From Phyllostachys edulis (taxonomy: Eukaryota > Streptophyta > Magnoliopsida > Poales > Poaceae), in contig CM070551.1 in NCBI GenBank assembly GCA_036346405.1, positions 59,662,488-59,726,487 on the forward strand: a stretch of DNA of 64,000 nucleotides, written 5' to 3'. Position numbers and translations under genes: made by a program. Each line of letters opens with the position of its first letter. Position 1 is the stretch's first letter. Under the pieces are notes generated by a model. It was not told where the DNA came from, searched no databases, and worked only from the letters and a program-made list of their open reading frames with translations. Positions 36,265 through 48,100 of this stretch are shown piece after piece.

Positions 36265-37730
36265 CTAAGCAGAAAGAGAAAAAGCTAGACTCAAATTTAT
36301 CGAGTTTACCAACTTGCTAGATTCTAAGCATTTTTCACATGGAGTATATTTAACTTCAATTAACTCAGTCCTAGCATTTTCTAGTTGGTGCAAGGCAACA
36401 TTATGAGCAGTTTGCAATTTAGCAAGTTCAGAGTGTAAAGCATGGCAAGATGAACATTCATCAGCATCAAGATTTTTAGCATTCACAAGTTCTAGTGTGA
36501 GATTATCAACTTGTGACTCTAAATCCTTGTTCCTAGCCATGGTGAACTCTAACGCTTTATCACATCTAGCAGAGAGAACATCATAGGATGGAGGTACCTC
36601 ATCGATGTCATCGATGTCGACGGAGTCGACCATGAAGCACATGCCGGTGAAGTCTTTTGCCTTCCCTTTCTTCGTGTCTTAAGGGAGCTCCTCCTCCTTG
36701 TCCTCCTCGCTCCCGGAGTCCACATCACTCATGGATTGCTCTCCAAAAGCGACAAGGACCCGGTAAGCGGCCTTCATGAGTTTGGCAGCATCAAACTTGG
36801 ACTTGTTTCCTTGAGGCTTCCTCCAAGCTGCCTTCTCATCCTTGTGGTTGCCCTTCCCTTTTAGATTGGGGCAGTTCGCCTGGATATGGTAGAGCTCTCC
36901 ACACTCATAGCATGTCACAAGGCTGCCTCTCTTCTTGTTTCTCACATTGTTATAGGCCCGTGTGAGTTTTTTGGCTAGAAGGGCTAACTCAGCCTCAGGA
37001 ATACTCTCAAGTTCCTCTTCATGGATTGCAGATAAACAGGCAAATGAAAATCCAGAGGAAGACTCAGAAGAAATATCAGAAGTTCTTTAAAGAGGGTCAG
37101 CCACCAAAGCCATGTTCTCCCTCTTAGGATAACTAACTCTCTTGATCTCATGAGTCTTGAGCTTGCTATAGAGCAGCTCCAAAGAGATATTAGAGAGATC
37201 GACATTCTCCTCAATGGCAGTAGCCTTCATCTCCCACTCCTTGGTGTTGATTGCAGCCAAGAGGTGGGTGGCATTCTCAGACTGAGAATACTCGATGTCT
37301 ACTGCTCTCATCTGATTAATCACCTTGTTAAAGCGAGTGAATACATCATCGATACTCTCTCCAGGACGCATCTCGAACTTGTTGTATTCCCGCTTGTAGA
37401 CCGTCTGGTGTACTTGCTTAATTTGGGACGAACCCTGATGGTAGGTTTCGAGGGTGTGCCAAATCTCGTGCGCGGTCTCAAGATTGCAAATCCTGTCATA
37501 CTCCTGTCTACCAAGCCCAACATATAGGGGATTTTTTGCTTTATGGTTGTTAGCCAAGAGGGCTGCTGAAGCCGGCATAGCAACCTCGAGCAAAACGAGA
37601 GGGGCTCGAACAACCTCCCATATGGCTTGTCCTTCGCTCTAAAGGAAGACACGCATGCGATTCTTCCAATAGGCATAGTCGAGCCTATCGAAGATATGCG
37701 GCTTGATGGAGTACTTCTCCATCGCCAAGT
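36265..37730 (-). pseudogene. gag: Element F gag (Ty1-copia, SIRE type), broken
   Basis: Minus-strand start near 37725. The N-terminus has an LDYAYWKNRM block typical of copia gag, then a stop at about 37640. The UBN2-like gag core (frame 37593-37087) holds IWHTLETYHQG, FEMRPGESI and VFTRFNKVINQ blocks. The zinc knuckle CYECGELYHIQANC (CX2CX4HX4C) lies in frame 36945-36679. A predicted coiled-coil segment (frame 36642-36265) with regularly spaced Leu and paired Cys follows, as in long SIRE gag proteins. Several stops and frameshifts separate the parts. Confidence 0.8.
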
Positions 37731-37767
37731 TCAGTGACCGGTTAAGATCAAGATTGAACTAACCGGG

Positions 37768-37779
37768 CTCTAATACCAC
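37768..37779 (-). other. Primer binding site of element F
   Basis: On the minus strand TGGTATTAGAGC lies one base after the LTR end. It differs by one base from the common plant TGGTATCAGAGC site complementary to initiator methionine tRNA. Confidence 0.75.
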
Positions 37780-37780
37780 T

Positions 37781-39689
37781 TGTTGGACCAAAACGGCGAC
37801 TAGAGGGGGGGTGAATAGGAGAACAACCTATTTTTCGCTTTGATCGGATTCAACAAGATTTTCTCTCCAATAGCTATGAAGATCAATAAACAAGCACAGC
37901 GGATGTCTTGTATTGAATCCAATCAAAACCCCTAAAGCACACAACAAAAAAAGCAACAAAAACGCGATGGTGAACAGTAACTATGAACAGTACCCAAAAA
38001 AATCGGTACTATCGGATGAACAGTGCTGGTACTACCGAAAATCAGAACTACCAGATGAACAGTACCGGTACTATCGCATGAACAGTAAAATCAGCCGACG
38101 AATAGGAAAATCAGCCTGAAAACGAAATCAAAAATTGGCACAACTTTTAATCCACAACTCCAAACTTCATGAAACTTGAAATAAGCCCTCCCTTGGATGT
38201 TAGGAACCTATTCCAATCAAAGATCGTGAAGATCATTGCCTAAGTTCCAACCTTTCTCTATTTGAAGAGGAGTTGCTTCAAAATCGAGATAAAAACCAAA
38301 GTATGATCCAAAACTTGCTCGTGGATAAAGGATGATCAAGATGATCTTAGATGCAGTCCCACATGTCACAGCAAGCAAGATCACCACAAGAACTTAAAGG
38401 AAAACCAACGGATCATCAAAAACCCAAAATCATCAAAGAGAGAGCAAGAACAAGAATAGAGAGTCATCTTGAAGAACTTGGCTTTGATTGATTGGAGATT
38501 GAAGTTGGTTTACAGCCACTCCATCATGGAGGACACAGACTCAACCCTTGAGTACACAATCAATCCAACTCTCTAGAACCCTAACCTCTCCACTTTTCTT
38601 TCCTAACCCTAAAACACAAAACTAGGGTTTTAGATATGAGGGTTGGGAGGTGTAGTCCAGCACCCTGCCCTATTTATAGTCGAGGCTAGCTTCTAGAAGA
38701 ATAACCCTAATGGGCACCCGTTAAGCCCACACACACAAAACAGTTTCACTTACGCATGTATTTTAAAGCACCGTCTTCATCTCCTCTTGACCTAAACCAC
38801 TTCTCCTTGCGTCATCTTGCGCCGCTGGTTAGCAAAAGGTCACCAAGACAGTATTTAGGTGAAGTTACCAAAATACCCCTTCTCGAACATTCTCTGAAGA
38901 CCGAGTCCAATCTTCATGAAGCAATCCCATGCTTCGCCACGTGTAGGTTGATCAACGACTCTCTTCATGTCGGCAAGTCTCTCCCATCCAGCTCCCACCG
39001 AAACAACCATGGCACTTGCACCAACCCCCGTGCCGCTTGATCCAACTCGTCACACTAAACTACCCGTTTGGTCATCCTTGTCTATTTTGCGCCATACTTG
39101 AGTCTTCTGACTTCACCCGGCATCCTTGATCATTTTGAACCTTAGCTCTCCAAGCCTAGACCTGATCATCCTCGCCGTTGACCTCCAAGCTTCCTGCACA
39201 ACAATAGAACAAGAAATCGATTCCGGAAACAAGTTCTTCGCAACTTGACCCACGTTAGTCAAAACATGCATCATGCAACACATATGCACTAAAACACATG
39301 AACTTGACCTAACTTACAACCAATTCAACTAAGTTGACTGACAATCAGAACAAAATCGGTCATACCGCCATGTAAGCACCGGTACTACCGCACTGTGGTA
39401 GTACCGCTCCCAAACCTACGGTCATGCCGATTTCTATGGGGACCAAAAACTCCTGAAAACACATCCTCTAGAAAAACCATACCGCCAACTAAAAGCCAGT
39501 ATTACCGCATGGCGTTAGTACCGCTAACAACTTGCGGTCATACCGATCTGCGGTTCTACCGCTTCAACACTTGTGGTACTACCGATAATACTGGACTTTG
39601 ATGAAAACAAAAGATTCGACAAACCTTAAGAATCACTGCCAATTGTTTCATCATCCTAAGATGGTGAGCATATCCCCATGATATCCACA
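37781..39689 (-). mobile_element. Element F, 5' LTR
   Basis: A 1909-bp LTR, TGTGGATATC at the right edge and GGTCCAACA at the left edge on the minus strand, with a TATA box at 38670-38679. It is about 90 bp longer than the other F LTR because of small indels, including an extra 'gaacagtaccggtacta'-type segment at 37985-38080. The right flank GTAAG (39690-39694) completes the TSD. Short palindromes such as CGGTACTACC...GGTAGTACCG occur at about 39378-39406. Confidence 0.9.
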
Positions 39690-40132
39690 GTAAGGTTAAT
39701 CGAGTCCTAATAGACGGAGGTAGTTCTTTAAATATTCTATTTGTGGGAGCATTGGAAGAGATGCAAGTTCCTAAGTCAAAGGTGAAACCTGTGAAATATG
39801 TCTTTCACGGCATAGTTCCTAGTTCTACTACCAAACCGATAGGACAGCTTTCCCTACCGGTTATGTTCAGAAAACCCGACAACTTCCGAACGGAAAAGGT
39901 TCCATTTGATGTGGTGGATTTTGAATCCACGTACAATGGAATCCTCGGTCGTCTGGTTTTAGCAAAATTCCTGATAGCCACTCACTACGGTTATCAGAGT
40001 TTGAAAATGCCAGGACCAAAGGGGGTCATCATAGTTCGAGGAGATCAAAAAATGGCTTACGCATGTGATCGGAAATCCTTAGAACTGGTCAATAAACTTC
40101 CGACCAGAGAAGCTAATCCACCTACCGTGTAG
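39690..40132 (+). pseudogene. pol: Element D aspartic protease
   Basis: Resumes the D reading frame after the F insertion. The catalytic region reads LIDGGSS (Asp codon at 39713-39715), the form often seen in Tat-lineage elements in place of DTGA/DSGS. An ILGR block near 39940 is the second conserved protease motif. The frame ends at a TAG at 40130. Protease would cut the gag-pol polyprotein. It lies directly next to gag once F and one copy of its TSD are removed. Confidence 0.75.
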
Positions 40133-40439
40133 GTCAAGCACTCGAGGCCAAAGATGACATGAAAGCCTTCCGACCAGACAAAGAAGGTACCACTCGACAA
40201 GGGTGCTTCTCCGGAAAGCGCCAAGTTGCCACAGGTCAGAAACAGCGTATCTACCGAAAAATCTTGGTCGGGCGGGACTCGACCACAAATAGGAAGAGTC
40301 GCTCGTCTCCTTCCTCCAAACAAATCATGACGTATTCGCCTAGCAGGCGTCTGACATGCCCGGAGTCCCTCAGGAGGTGATCGAGCACATGCTAGCTCTC
40401 TAGCCTAACAAAAAACTAATCAAGTAGAAGCTAAGGCGT

Positions 40440-41170
40440 TTTTGCACTAGATAGGAAGGAGGCAATCCGGTCGAAGATTGATAAGTTCCTTAAGGCTAGA
40501 TTTATTCGTGAAGTCGACCACCCCGAGTGGCTCGCCAATCCTGTAATGGTTAGAAAAAATAATGGGAAGTGACGAATGTGTATTGATTTCACATATCTTA
40601 ATAATGCTTGTCCGAATGATGACTTTCCCCTTCCTCGCATTGACCAACTTGTAGACTCTACTTCCGGGTGTGAGTTATTAAGTTTTTTAGATGCGTATTC
40701 AGGGTACCACCAGATTAGTATGAGTAAAGAAGATGAAGAGAAAACCTCCTTCATCACCCCATATGAAACTTATTGCTATGTTAAGATGCCATTTGGTCTC
40801 AAAAATGCTGGTGCGACTTTTCAAAGGTTGATGCAGAAAACCTTTAATCCAAAAATAGGTCGAAATCTAGAAGCCTACGTTGATAATCTGGTCATAAAGA
40901 GCATCAACGCTGGTGATCACCTTCCCGACCTACAAGAGACCTTCAACAACTTGAGAAGGCATAACCTCAAGTTAAATCCGGGAAAGTGTGTGTTCGGAGT
41001 TTCCGCTGGAAAACTTCTTGGGTTCCTAGTTTCAGCTAGAGGGATAGATGCAAACCCAATAAAAAATTTCGGCCATCGACCAGATGCGCCCTCCGACCAC
41101 AAAGAAGGAAGTTCAAAAACTAACCGGCTGTATGGTAGCGCTAAGTTGTTTCATAGCAAGGTTTGGTGAA
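40440..41170 (+). pseudogene. pol: Element D reverse transcriptase
   Basis: Ty3-gypsy RT with a DHPEWLANPV block, then CIDFTYLNNACPND, DAYSGYHQI and MPFGLKNAGATFQ. The catalytic box reads YVDN at 40876-40887 instead of YVDD, so the second active-site Asp is lost. A TGA stop lies at about 40572 where Trp is expected, and an extra A in a run near 41061 shifts the frame. The protein is certainly inactive as it stands. Confidence 0.85.
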
Positions 41171-41214
41171 AAAGGATTACCTTTCTTTAAACTTCCTCGA
41201 AAACATGGAAGTTT

Positions 41215-41660
41215 TGAGTAGACTAAGGAGGCAAAGGATGCCTTTGAAGAACTAAAGAAGTACCTTACAAGTACCCCGATCTTAGTTTCTCCGAGATCGG
41301 GAGAAACATTGCTGATTTACGTAGTGGCAACGCCACAAACAGCCAGTGGTGTACTGGTCGTAGAATGTGGTAACATCCAACGACCAGTGTATTACGTAAG
41401 TGAAGTCTTACATAGACCAAGGAACGGTATCCATAGGTGCAAAAGTTGCTCTATGGTCTCCTTATGGCTTCAAGGAAACTCAGGCATTACCTTCAAGCCC
41501 ACAAAGTGGTCGTACCAACCGGATATCCCCTCGGTCAAGTCCTTGGAAACAGGGAATCATTAGGACGAATAGCAAAATGGGCAGTTGAGTTAGGGGTGTT
41601 CGACCTCTATTACATCTCAAGAACAGCAATAAACTCTCAGGCAATAGCATAATTCATTGT
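41215..41660 (+). pseudogene. pol: Element D first RNase H (Ty3 type)
   Basis: Starts after a stop at about 41218 (Trp expected). A KEAKDAFEELKKYL block and 'LLIYV...ASGVLVVE' correspond to the connection domain and the first strand of a Ty3 RNase H. Frameshifts near 41430 break the rest. It is followed by a second RNase H of another type. Confidence 0.65.
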
Positions 41661-41724
41661 CGAATGGACAAACCGTGAACCCACCCAAGGGCCCGGGTAC
41701 GAGCGCTACGATGAGTAGACAATG

Positions 41725-42130
41725 TACTTTGACGATTCCTTGATGCTCAAAGGATCGGGGGCTGGAGTCATCTTTATATCCCCTATTGGCAAACACATCA
41801 AGTACGCCATCTAGTTAAATTTTCCTGCTACTAACAATGTGGTACAATACGAAGGTTTACTGGCGGGACTCCGAGCAGCTCGTTCGCTCGGGATTCGCAG
41901 ATTACTAGTGAAAGGCGATTCTCAACTAGTAGCGAATCAAGTGGGGAAAGAGTATCAATGCTCAAGTACCAAGATGTCATCTTATTTGGTGGAAGTACAG
42001 AAACTCGAAAAGCACTTCTTCGATTTTCAGATCCAACATATTCCTAGAAAGGAAAACTTTTCGGCGGATCAGTTGGCACAGATGGCCTCCACAAGGTCGA
42101 CCGTCCCGCTTAGAGTTTTTCTCGAGCAAC
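41725..42130 (+). pseudogene. pol: Element D second, archaeal-type RNase H
   Basis: A YFDDS start, VVQYEGLLAGLRAARSLG, VKGDSQLVANQV and an IPRKENFSADQLA block match the extra RNase H found only in plant Tat-lineage elements (dual RNase H). An in-frame TAG near 41814 lies where Gln is likely. This domain is the main reason for placing D in the Tat lineage. Confidence 0.8.
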
Positions 42131-42399
42131 TCGATTCACTCTCGGTGGTCGAGCATTCCGAGGACGTCGATGTTTCACTTCAGGTCATACAAATCGATCC
42201 CGAGAACATAGATGCTCCACAGATCATTGATGGTTGCCGCCGTCACGATCAAGGTAGAGATTGGATGACATCGATCTACAATTATCTTCAGCATGACATA
42301 ATTCCAGAAGATGATGTAGAGGCTGATCATATAGCTCGAAAAGCCAAATCATACACTCTTATTGAACGTACCTTGTATAAACGAGGATCTTATGGAGTG

Positions 42400-43480
42400 T
42401 TGATGGGATGCATATCTCAAACGGATGGCATTAAGTTACTGACCAAAATTCATGGAGGAGTCTGTGGAGCACATCATTCCTACAAAACACTGGTCGATAA
42501 AGCCTTCAGGCAAGGATACTATTGGCTAACTGCCCTTCATGATGCAAAAGAGCTCGTGACGAAGTGCATACAATGTCAGCTTCATAGCCGACAAGTACAT
42601 CAGCCGGCACAAAATTTGCAAACAATTCCTCTTTCTTGGCCTTTTGCAACCTGGAGACTAACATTCTGGGACCTTTCCCAAGAGCACCCGGGGATTCGAA
42701 TTCCTTTTCGTCATGATTGACATGTTTACAAAATGGATCGAGGCCAAGCTAGTTGTTAAAACAACAACTAAGGTCGCTAAGATATTTCTCATAAGAAATG
42801 TGATCACACGATTTGGTGTACCCAGTCGTATAATCGCAGACAATGGTACCCGATTACGGTGTAATTTCCAAAATTATCACGAAGACCTTGGTATCAAGAT
42901 ATATTTCACTTCTGTCTCTCATCTACAGAGCAACAGAGCAGTAGAGTGAGCCAATGGTATCATAATGCAAGGGATCAAGCGCCGAGTATTCGACCAGTTA
43001 AAAAAACGGCCAGGAGCTTGGGTTTAAGAACTTCCTTCTGTATTATGGGACGTTCGAACAACGACCAGTCGTGCGACCGGTGAAACACCATTGTTCTTGG
43101 TTTGTGGTGTTGAAGCCATGCTTACTCCTGAACTAAAACTTGGCTCTGCTCGGACTGATTGTTTCAACGAAAACGATTAGACTGAAGAACGATTTGACGA
43201 CGTCAATTTCCTTGAAGAACGACGAAACCAAGCCTTGGTATGATCGGTGGTCTACCAACAAGCCATGCGAAGGTACCACAGTTGTAAGGTGCAACCTCGC
43301 AGCCTAGCTGTAGGTGATTTGGTTCTCAGAAAAAATCAGAGCCAAGCAAATCGCAACAAACTTTCTCCCAAGTGGAAGGTCCACACACTGTGGTTAAAGT
43401 CACCCGACCAGGTTCAGTACGATTAGCCATGTCCGACGGGCGTGTTTTGTCTAATTCTTGGAACATTGATCAATTGCATA
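42400..43480 (+). pseudogene. pol: Element D integrase
   Basis: The HHCC zinc finger lies in frame near 42460-42580 (GAHHSYKTLVDKA, then C-x2-C in KCIQCQLH). After a frameshift near 42680 the core follows, with MIDMFTKWIEA (first Asp) and IIADNGT (second Asp) in 42713-42949, and NRAVE (the Glu) at its end. A stop follows at once, and the C-terminal part (LSPKWKVH near 43365) survives in another frame. Confidence 0.8.
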
Positions 43481-44327
43481 AGTTTTTTGTCTAATTATTC
43501 TTTACATTCTTTTCATTTTAATAAAGAGTAGTCATTCCTTTATTTTCTTTCGACGAGTGATATTGTTTATATCTATGTACCTATACTCTAGTCGTCTACT
43601 ATTGTTGTTTAGACTAGTCGGAGAAGACCTCCTTCTCTCCGACATCCTTTACAAGGATCATTGTTACTCTTTGGCAACGACTTCTAACTCACACGCTGTA
43701 TGGGTCCTAGTCGTGATCATTCTATGAATGATTTTCACACGCGACCACACACTTTTCTCAAAGAAATATATGAGTAACTGGAGCATAACACAAACAACTT
43801 CATATAGTGACTCATATGCTTAAGATTACGAAGAATACATTTCTTCATTTCAACATTCGATTCTACTCTCGTTTGGCTACTGGTCGGGACACGGAAAGCC
43901 TCCTAGTCGAATTCTCTCCTTCTCCTTGCGTGGTCACCTTGCTTTGGAAGGAGCTTCCTAGCGACGGTTCTTTTCCTACGATCCTCGCTGCCAGTCGGAT
44001 TTGATCCTGAGCACGTTTCGTGAAGTGTATTTCATGTCTTTAGATCTTAATAGTTCTCCTGACCAGTTTTGGATACTATGTGTAAATAAGACCACTTATC
44101 ATTTACTGCATACATTCTTGCATTATTTTCTTCCTCATCAAACAGGTCTTTTTCTTCAGACCGTGCAGCAACGGCTGAGCTAGCGGGGCGAGCGGGTGGG
44201 GAGGGCCACATGGCAGCACTCACCATTGAAGTAATAAAGACTTTTGACTACATATTATATAAGGAAATGTTAATTTGGCAATACTATATAACGTTTTCCC
44301 TCAACACAGAGAGCAATAAGTGTGTCA
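43481..44327 (+). mobile_element. Element D 3' region and truncated end
   Basis: After the pol end, about 0.7 kb of non-coding DNA has the 'actggtcgggac'-type words also seen in the D 5' LTR and gag leader, so it is probably the D 3' untranslated region. No polypurine tract and no second copy of TGGCGAGG were found. From about 44170 the composition changes ('gcggggcgagcgggtgggg') and the sequence is unassigned. D therefore lost its 3' LTR. Confidence 0.5.
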
Positions 44328-45104
44328 TGTTGGGAAACCATGAGCCTGGCCCAGCAGTTGGCCCATAGGTGGGCGCCCCATCCAAACCCTAGCAGGGTCT
44401 CTAGAATATAAATAGGGGGTGCTAGTCATTGTAAAAGGCTGATCGATTGATGAAGGAATAAAGAGAAGCAAGAAGCCCCCCTATATCTCTGTGTTCAATC
44501 TACTATTATGTGCTTGTGTTCTTGCATTGTTCTAAACGATTATACGCTTGTCTACGAGGTAATCGCTCGGACTGGACTCGCCAGCGATGGTTCCTCAACA
44601 CGTTATCAGCATGATCGACTCTCCTCAGATCAAAAGGTAACCGTCGTAGCACGACGCTCATAGATCGAATCGTTTTATCTAGATTGCTTTCAATTCTGCA
44701 AATTTGGCTTTCTAGATTATTTTTCTACGGTGCAAATCCGCTATAATCTACCGTGAGTTGACTTGAAGTCTCTGACATAATGTCTATCGGTTGATTGCAT
44801 GGAAAAGTGGATTTTGATTGTACCGTAGAATGGAAATTGCAAATCCGTTCCAATCTACCACGAGCCGACTTGAAGTCACCAGCCAAGCCAATCGGTGGTT
44901 GCATGAAAGAACAAATGATGATGGCACAGTATAATATACATCACATTGCATGAACAGTAACTCAAAAAATTTGCCCCCCGTACGGGCTCCCGAAGATGGC
45001 ACTGCCCCCACATGGGCACGCCACGACACACAGGCTCCCGCATCAAGGCACCGGCTCGGACCTCCCGTAGAGCCGCCGCCCGCATACCGCCGGTGCACTC
45101 GTTA
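44328..45104 (+). mobile_element. Short-LTR copia fragment (5' LTR plus leader)
   Basis: A 273-bp LTR at 44328-44600 has TGTTGGG at the start and CTCAACA at the end (inverted TGTTG/CAACA) and a TATA box TATAAATAG at 44407-44415. It is followed at once by 'cgttatcagcatgatc', the leader that follows short LTRs in several plant copia families. The remaining 500 bp are non-coding leader with a partial internal repeat ('gcaaatccgctataatctaccgtgag' type at 44733 and 44849). No gag was seen; the element is cut at 45104. Confidence 0.65.
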
Positions 45105-45122
45105 GCATCATGTATCAGTAAC
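45105..45122. mobile_element. CACTA second copy, piece 1
   Basis: GCATCATGTATCAGTAAC matches the left arm of the small hairpin of the CACTA element (19694-19710) and is interrupted after GTAAC by solo LTR C. The segment resumes at 50253. Confidence 0.7.
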
Positions 45123-48100
45123 TGTAACATCCCAAATGTATAAACAGGGTTTGTTCAAATATAATTAAGGTGCAGAAATTAAAACTTTTTCTCACACCTT
45201 GAAAACCCCTAAACACTCATGTAATTCTTGTCCAAGAGTTGTGTAATCCAAAAACACAAAGCTCTTGTTGACCAAAAGTCAAACTTATTTTCCAATTGTC
45301 TAAATCTTGTGCCAAACATTTGGAAATATTTTTCCTTGGTCCTAAAGTTGATGTGGGACCCCTCTGAAAAACATCATGAGTTATAAAACTTGTTTGATAA
45401 ATTGTGGAGGTAAAACAAATCCTTGAACAGCCTTAATGAATTTCCTGAGAAAAATGCATTGCATAATAACCTCTGGAAATTTTAGGTAAGGTTAATCTCA
45501 TTGTCAACAAGCTCCTGTTAAAATTTCATGAATTTTGGAGTTGGATTGCTATCCCAAACAATTACTGCTAAGTCTCGTGATTGAAAACTAAACTTAAAAG
45601 CTTACACTTTGTTCCTTGGGCTAGCCACTTTGCAAAGTGGTCCAGCCCAACCATGTCTGCACTTGACAGACCTCCTCTCCACCTTGGTCAGTCGCGTGGT
45701 TGGATTAACATCCAACAGCCACGACCTCCTCATGATTAACACCGCTAGGACCTCCCACCTCATTAGGTCTTGGCATTGGATCAAATCACGGCTCGACCTC
45801 CCCTTGTTATCAAACCTCAAAGTCCACATCCCACCTACATGAGGTCACACCATTGGATCAAAAATCCATGGTCGCGACCTCCTCCTCTCAACCTAACTAT
45901 CAGACCTCCTTTTTGCCTTTTTGTTGAGGTCGTAGCCGTTGAATTCAGATCCAAAGGCCACGACCTCAGCGCAAATCATCGCACTTCGAGACCTCCCTTT
46001 AATTGTTGTGCGCCATTGGATTTACATCCAACGACCCCACAACCTCCTGCGTTTTAAGCGCTCACAACCTCCCCATCTCGTGTTGTGCACCATTAGATTA
46101 AAATCTCGGTCCACGACCTCCTCCTTTCCTCGTGCGATCCGGCCTCCCGCGACGTGAGGTCGAGTCCCTTGGATTTAAATCCAAAGGCCATGACCTCCCC
46201 TCATGTTCTTAAGTTCATGTGCGGATTAAGACCTCACAGGAGGTCCGCGTTGGATGGAGATCAGCGCTTTGGACCTCTGTCTCATTTTCCCATGTGCGCA
46301 CGCATTAAGGAAATCGTGAGGCCATGACCTCTCCATCCTTGATCGTGTGGCCGGACCTCCTCCCGATCATTTAGGCGTAACGGTTCAAAAACCACATCGG
46401 AGGGCCAGGACCTCCCAAGTCTTATCCAGCGGTCATCGGGACCTCCCTGTTCTTCTCCTTCCTCGGTGCGCTGTGAGCTCTGGCCAGGGAGTTAATGCCC
46501 ACTTTGTCCTTGTGTACCTTCAACCACTCCCTTGCGACCGCATTAATTCTTTGCTCGGCTTTCCGCCCCTCGATCTGCACAAGGTCTGTCCCCCATCAAC
46601 TTTACATCGTGTCCAAACCCTAGACCGTGCCTTGGGCCAAGCTCACCGTGAGCCTAACACAGGGTCCATGACCTCCTGTGCCCTAAGTATAAAACCCCCT
46701 TGGGTTCCTCCTTGGCTTCTTTGGCACACTTCTAAGCTTAGGCTTGCACCGTGTCATTTGAGCTTTCCTCTCCTCGAGATCTCCACTCTTGGCACGCCAT
46801 TCTTTGGAGCTTGAAGCTCCTCGGTGGACAAGGGTCCTGAGTTTTCCTCCTTTTCTCCTTGCTTCCATTTGTGCCCTACCCTCTGGGACCAAGTCCTAAC
46901 TTGATTTGTTGGGCATTTGCGAGAGGGGACAAAGTGGAGCTTGGAGTGAAGCTTTGGTAGTGGAGCACCTTTCCTCCCGGCACCGGTCCTTCCTTCCTCG
47001 ACCTCCTCGGCACCTCGGGACCTCCGGTACTCCTCCTGTTAGTCCCTTAGTTCTTTGTCGCACCCTTATGTATCTTTGTTGCGGAGCTTTCATTGGCCTT
47101 GCTTGAATGTCGCTGAGCTTTTGCATTTGGATTTTGGCCGTCTTTGGTCATTTGTCCTCTCCGCTCGCCGGCGTTCAAAGCCGTCGCCGCCGTTGAGAGG
47201 AGGTCCATTGGGTGTGCATGGTTATTGCGGACCCAATGGTACCATTGGATGTCGGCCGAGGCCTACATCGCCAAGCGAAACCATCTCTTCAAACTCGGGT
47301 TTTGTCGGACGTGCAGCGGCGCCATTGTCGTTTTAGGACAAGGATCCGCCCGCGATAAATGCGTTCATCAAGTGCTCAAATCATCGAAATCCTTGGCGTG
47401 TCTTAACTGCATTTAATCCTCCCGTGTTGCGCATTTAAGACCTCCCGCGCGCGGACCTCCTCGTTGTCCCGCGCGCATTAATCTCTTGTCCAAGCACGTG
47501 CGTGCACGCAAGCACATGGTCGTGAGCTCGGGGCGTCCATGACCTCCTCCGAGGAGATGCGGGCGTCCAAGACCTCCCCTTGCGCAATCATGGCCGTCCG
47601 GACCTCCACGGAGGTGCAGCGGCGATAGGACCTCGGCTGGACCTCCTCGAGGTCATCTCGACCGTTGAGGACCTCCTCGTTAGATCTGGTCCGTCCGGAC
47701 CTCCCCCATCGTTGTGGTCCGTTGGATTCCCCATCTACGGCCACGACCTGCCTCACCTCGCGCATGTGCGTTGCTAGGAGGTCCAGACCTCTGGACCTCG
47801 AGTCTTGTGAGTGCGTTGTTCTCTGGGAGGTCTTGAGCCATTAGATCGATATCGTGGCTCCGTCCTCCCATGTCCTTGTGGGTTTTAGAAATTCCAAAGG
47901 AACTCTTAATTATAAAGCTGAAATAAGGTATAAACTTTAGAATTCCATATCTTTTTCATTTTAAATCCAATTGAGGTCATTCAAATTGTGTTAGCTCTGT
48001 CTTGGACTTGACTTTAATCTAAAAATGATTGTAAGTTGAGTTCAGCTCCAGAGCACAGTTTTGCCTTTAGGTTTTAAAACTAACTTTAAAAGTACACTCA

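Noticed and set aside
46347..46814. 155-codon frame in solo LTR C
   Set aside because: It translates the GACCTCC-rich LTR middle. No homology was recognised and there are competing frames on the other strand.
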